Below, one piece after another: positions 59,259 through 64,000 of a DNA stretch of 64,000 bases. The position numbers were made by a program, and so were the translations under genes. This DNA is from Tetragonia tetragonoides. Lineage: Eukaryota; Streptophyta; Magnoliopsida; Caryophyllales; Aizoaceae. The DNA lies in NCBI GenBank assembly GCA_038025085.1, contig CM076147.1, positions 2,981,001 to 3,045,000 on the forward strand, written 5' to 3'. The notes below the pieces were generated by a model. It did not search any database, was not told where the DNA came from, and saw nothing but the letters and a program-made list of their open reading frames with translations. Position 1 is the first letter of the stretch, and each line of letters opens with the position of its first letter.

Positions 59259-61396
59259 TTTTCTGTATTTCGTTATATTTATTTTCACAATTATTCATCA
59301 TTTATGTCGTCTAACTAATTAATTAGAAGTTTATTTAATTTTTTTGAATAGCAAATAGAATTTTTTATTGACAACTAATTTTTCAATTGAGCATTCTTAA
59401 ATCCTTAATGTTGGAAATTAATATCATTGGGTGCTGAAATTTCATTCTCATTATGATTAGTTGGTGCTCTGGTGTGGCCGCGGTCCCACATGTCATTGAG
59501 CCTATCGCCTTCTCTTGCCTTCCTAACTAATAATGCTCATTATGTTACTTTTGTTGTTCAAAGCAAGTTCTTACCTCAAAACTTGGTTTCCATATTGTGA
59601 CTGTATATGTAATATTTTGTATGTCAAAATTTTGACTTGATTGGAATTCGTGAATTCATAATTTAGTTTGAAGATGCAAGTGTGATTAACTAGATTTCCT
59701 TTGCCATTAGTCCGATCGATGTAGAATGAATATGGAAAAAAATAAAATAAACTAGTTTTCCTTACTTTAGTCCGATTCTACCTGACTTATATATTGGGAA
59801 CTAATGTTCGGCCGAAACTATATATGGGAATAGATTTGTTAATCATGTGTATTTAAGGAAAATCACACCCCAAAATAGAAACGAGCAAAAAGAAGAAGAA
59901 GAAAAAAATCAGTTGCACAACCAATCTTTCACAGATAATGGTGTCACTAAATAAAATTAACACCATTGTAGATTGGTTTATCAATATGGTGTCCACGTAG
60001 GCTCAGACTTTACCGGAATCCGCATATTTTTTTGAAGGGCCAAAAAGAAGTCGCTAAAAATATCACCTGCTAATTTCAAAAAGTACTAAACATAAAATTA
60101 GTTTTATACCCCTAATAATTTTTTCAGTCTTTTTCTCTCCGTCCTTTTCTCTATCTATCAATTCTCTCTCTGTCACAAGAAGCAACAAACACAATTGAAA
60201 GAAAAAGAAAGAAAAATATTCAACCCCATGTCAGACCAAACCCCGTCTCAACAACTCACGGTGAAGCCCCACCCCCACCCCCACCCCCACCCCCACCCCC
60301 ACCCACCACTCTGGCAAGGAGCTCACCCAGCCCTGTCAAACCCCCAACCCCCATCGTCTCTCTCCTCTGCGACTCTCTCTCTCTCCCAGCCAGTCACCCC
60401 CCAACCACCGGTTTCCCCTTCCACCGCTGTCCCACCCAACCCCGGCGTCCTCAACAACCACCTTCCACTAAGCCGCCACTCAAATCACCCATTAACCCTA
60501 AATAACTAATATTTAAAAGATTTCATATTCAAATTCCATAGGTTACCTGAATATCGTCATTAATTTCATCAAAAATATATATTGGTCCGATTGAAGAAAT
60601 CATCCATATTGCTTACTCACGTAAGTTTTTCCATAATGAACCATAGAGAGATTTAATAGGAAAAAGAATACGAAAGAAAAAGCTAGAAATTTTTGGCTGG
60701 ACTAAGATAGTTGGACCAAGGCACGCACACATTGAAGAGGCGCGTGTCAATTTTTCCCACCAAAACTACTTAACTCTGTTATTTTCTCTCTCCTTTGTTA
60801 TAAACAAGGCTTATAAAACGGAACAACTTATCTATAACAGAAGGCCGTGCGCGTGATGAATCACTGCCCTAAAGTCGAATTTGCCCCCACACGTACACCA
60901 GGGAATTTTGGCAACCGACCTCCAGGGATACACGGCAACCAATGCTCCGATATACTACGGTGCAATGGCTTTGAGAGCAAACTGAACTACTGCCAAGTGA
61001 AGAGAAGAGAAGAAAAGAGGAGAGAAGAGGATCAATATTTTTGTGTGTGTGAAAAAGCTGGAGGTTTTAGTTCTTTTATAGGAGCTTCAGAATCAGTAAC
61101 CGAAATCAAGGAGTTAATTTGTGGGTTGAAATCGTGGGATATTATTATGAGAATAATAATATAACGGTTACAAAATCTTGAAGTTGAACGGACTCAAAAC
61201 GGTCGGAAAAATATTGAGAGAGAATAAAAAGGGGCCAACCCAACCCACACCTTTGCCCGGCGGCAGCGGTGGTGCGCGCGTGCGCGCATGTGTGGGGAGA
61301 GTCTTCCCTTGGCTCCTAGTTCAAAGACTAGGAGTACACAACCATATATAAAGACTCTCATCTTTCATTTCTCTACCAATGTGGGACAATGAGTTT
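59255..61396. other. Intergenic DNA without a supported gene
   Basis: A (CACCCC)n-like run at 60265-60307 creates a Pro/His-rich frame that is not credible as a gene. A gagaagagaagaaaagagga run lies near 61003-61030 and gcgcgcgtgcgcgc at 61273-61287. At about 59930-59995 aatggtgtcactaa and ttaacaccatt form a short inverted repeat. Nothing else was recognised. Confidence 0.5.
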
Positions 61397-62362
61397 CAGT
61401 GGCGGACCCAAAAAATATAAAGTATGGGCACAAGAAATAAGGAAAAAAATATTTAAACTGATGTCAATTTTACCTGCATTTGCACTTACAGTTGCGTACC
61501 CAAAAATATTAATATACGAGTGCATTGGAATATGTCCAATTAAATTTTTTTATTTTTGGATTTCAAAATCAAAACTCAATTTCAGATGGCATAAAGTGAT
61601 GCCCAAAGCCCACTCAACTCAATTGTAAAAAAACCCATGAGATACTCAAATACCCTGTATAATGTATACTCATAGCTTTGAGATTATTACAGTAGCTAAT
61701 CCACCCATAATCCAGAATCATCCCACCCCACATCCAGCAAAACCATGAGATCAAACACATTGCCTCCTGTGATTGGCCCATTTACTCCTTGAACTAGCAG
61801 CCAAAGCAAAAGCAATAATCTAGTGGTATCTATTCCATTAGAAACTCCCTGCAGCTTGATTACCACAAAATCTTCTCATCATAGTCCAAGACCCAATACC
61901 AATCATCCCATAAATTGAAATTGAAATTGTTTTCTTTGATTTTCCTCTTTTTCTAGATCTTCTGTAGCAACCAATTCTTCATCCTCGTTAAATTGGCATA
62001 ATCAACAAACTGTACAAGAGGGAGAAATTGAAGAAAGGGGTTTACTAGAGGAAAGGAGAGGAGAGAGAGATTTAGAGAGATCCCCAAGGGATAATTTTTG
62101 GGAGTAGCAAGTCAATCTCTGTTGATTAACGTGGGTAAGTCGGGGACAGAGACTGTAATTTGACTTTCCCAAGTTGCCCTTTACTTGTATCTCAGTTTGT
62201 TTCTATAAATTGATGGGGTGCATAGTAGTATTGAAATAAAAGTATGGGTGCAAAAGGTAAGTATCATTCTTTTTCCTTTGACATACAAGCACTGGTGTGG
62301 GCAATCTTCCAAATAATATGGATTCAATTGAATCCATATGCTAAACCGTGGGTCCGCCCCCG
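61397..62362. mobile_element. 966-bp hAT-like non-autonomous element
   Basis: The left end CAGTGGCGGACCCA and the right end GTGGGTCCGCCCCCG are inverted (last bases drifted). Flanks ATGAGTTT (61389-61396) and ATGAATTT (62363-62370) match in 7 of 8. The left end is the same family as the 165-bp MITE at 15823. The interior has no transposase frame. Confidence 0.82.
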
Positions 62363-62370
62363 ATGAATTT

Positions 62371-63040
62371 TATGAACAAGTTTTTTATGAGACTTTACTT
62401 TGAAGCATACCAAGCTTTATGAAGCATATCAAGCTTCATTTCCAACATCATTTCCTCCGTCCAACCACCCATGCCCATATCAGATATCACACCTACTTTG
62501 TCTCCTCCGCTCCCCTCACCCCGACCCCAGTTACCTTTTGCTTCGCCTCTCTCTCTCCTCTTTGGATCTCTGTTACGGTCCTTGGTGGTGGTGTGATGGT
62601 TAAAACTTGGTGGCAGTGGGTGGACGATGAACTGGGCCACGTCCCCAAAATAATCGACCCGCATGTGAAATTGAACGAGTTTAAACGCTAATATTTTTGA
62701 ACCTTTGAGTCGCTATTGTTTTCCTGGGCTTCGTACATGGGGCTCATATCAAAACCTTGCGTTTGGGCCTGGGTGAAAAAGCAAAAAAGCTGCATTGGGT
62801 TAGTTGTAATTTGATATTTACAATTCCATTCTTCTTCTTTTCTCGCGACTTTTTTTTTTTGGGTCTTTGTCAAGGATATTCACTGTTGACCACAGTCCAC
62901 AGTAATTAATCCCTCAGCTTTAATTGTCAGCGTCCTAAGTAGTAGGAGGTTGGACAAGATATTTTTTCCATTTAAAAGAGTTGCCTAATCACTTGTTTAG
63001 AGATGAAGTACTGAACCACTCAGGCGACTTCAGTTTCACA
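62371..63040. other. Intergenic DNA
   Basis: A short duplication of aagcataccaagctttatg / aagcatatcaagcttca lies at 62402-62440. No gene supported. Confidence 0.45.
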
Positions 63041-63049
63041 CTATACTAT

Positions 63050-63297
63050 TAAAACTCCTCCTTGCTTCAATAATCAATAACCTGTCTTCTCCCGCGTAGT
63101 TGTAAAAACCCACCGTTCTCGCCATACTCCCTTCTCTCTCCTCTGTTCCCCTCTGCTGCTCCCATCTACTCTTGAAATCCACGGCCAACAACCAGCAACG
63201 CAGGGTGACCTGACCACCTTCTCTGTCACGGTTGAGTAGATCCCTGAAGACGGCGTCCATCATCCCAATTCCACGGCTTTCTCTCTCCTAATTGAGG
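63050..63297 (+). promoter_or_regulatory. Probable 5' untranslated first exon of a gene continuing to the right
   Basis: A C/T-rich leader-like stretch (cttctcccgcgtag, ttctctctcctctgttcccc) runs to ctctcctaattgag/gtaaaattc, a good donor at 63297. A long T-rich, intron-like stretch follows, and an acceptor-like gattgcag appears at about 63903. No ATG-started frame of interest lies in the exon. The coding part would be beyond the window. Confidence 0.4.
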
Positions 63298-64000
63298 TAA
63301 AATTCTGTGCTTTTTAAAAAAATAAAATTTCAAAGTGACTTCTTCTCCCTTATTCTTGCCTTAATTTTACCCTAATTTGTTTAGTTTGGGAAATTCAATT
63401 CATCTTTGTTTCATTTGTGTTACAAGTAATTCAATTTTTTGCCCTAAATTGCTGAATTTGTGGCTGATTTTCCCTCCCTGTTAAAATACCTCCATTGAAT
63501 CTAGTTTACTTAATTTGCTTGTTTTTGATGTCAAATTTGGAATCTTTTGTGGTCATATGTGTATCTTTTATGCAATTTGTGCATCTTTTATGGAATTTGT
63601 TTTATTGTTCAATGGAGTTGTATATTGTGTGCGAGACTGGCTTTACTTTACATACGTACATGGTTATGTAATTTCTATTTTACGGAAAATTTGTTTCCAA
63701 TTTTATGTTCTCGAGTGATACATTTTTCTTTCCTTATTGTCCAATTGAGTTTCGGATCTCCAAAATTAAATATGTGTTCAGGCTGATTGATATCTTCAAT
63801 TTCCTAATTTTGTCTCCATTAATTGTGTAACCTGGATGGTTGCCTACTTTGATCCTTTGTTTTTGGTTTAAATTTGATCAAATTGAAAACTGAAAGATTG
63901 CAGGACGTTGTAGATGTGTGTCTTGCAAGTTTGAAGTCTCTATTTACTTTCTCTCATGTTTTCATGTTTTCTATAGTGTATACTGTATATATAAATAATT

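Noticed and set aside
60195..60509. Pro/His-rich 104-codon ORF with (HP)n
   Set aside because: It is created by a (CACCCC)n run and CT-rich flanks, with no homologue recognised and no splice or promoter support.

Overview
The window is nuclear DNA from a flowering plant, probably a eudicot. It has spliced genes with GT..AG introns, a plastid-type arginine-biosynthesis gene, plant LINEs, Mutator-like, hAT and Helitron elements, and Tat/Ogre-style LTRs that start TGTAGACAC. No protein-coding gene looks bacterial, organellar or viral. All calls come from reading the sequence; no database search was run.

Region 1 (1-4.9 kb) is the 3' part of a large LTR retrotransposon: a tandem-repeat-bearing internal region, a purine-rich tract, and a truncated LTR that carries a (TTA)n tract of about 330 bp. 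A possible gene leader and a small minisatellite element follow. Region 2 (4.9-36.3 kb) is dominated by one real housekeeping gene, the chloroplast glutamate N-acetyltransferase ArgJ. It has 17 coding exons between 16679 and 35950 on the + strand, giving 468 residues when joined. Its first two coding exons also exist as an older, broken copy at about 5.1-5.8 kb. That copy has lost its ATG, has a damaged splice donor and carries an in-frame stop. The duplicated block (5138-12227 versus 16428-18748) was later split by a 4.7-kb solo LTR with a 5-bp target-site duplication. The ArgJ introns are packed with LINE fragments in both orientations, SINE-like pieces, and hAT- and Harbinger-type MITEs.

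Region 3 (36.6-57.6 kb) is an accessory island with no housekeeping gene. In order it holds a FAR1/Mutator-type transposase gene with three in-frame TGA codons, a B3-domain gene with one in-frame TGA, a small GRF-zinc-finger/transmembrane gene, about 11 copies of a ~165-bp satellite next to telomere-like repeats, an unknown two-exon ORF, a frameshifted intronless copy of the recombination gene XRCC3, a small two-exon coiled-coil gene, and a decayed multi-exon Ulp1/SUMO-protease-like gene on the - strand that still shows His, Asp and Cys catalytic codons. A transposase together with an Ulp1-like protease, a GRF protein and host-gene fragments suggests a large gene-carrying Mutator-like element or a nest of them. 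I could not find terminal inverted repeats that prove one element.

Region 4 (57.6-64 kb) is AT-rich, repeat-like intergenic DNA with a 966-bp hAT-like element. At the right edge there is probably the untranslated first exon of a + strand gene that continues outside the window.

The functional centre is ArgJ. It acts in the plastid, transferring acetyl groups between N-acetylornithine and glutamate in the cyclic arginine pathway. Most of the other material is transposable-element sequence, and it records a readable order of events: LINE insertions, then segmental duplication, then solo-LTR insertion into one copy.
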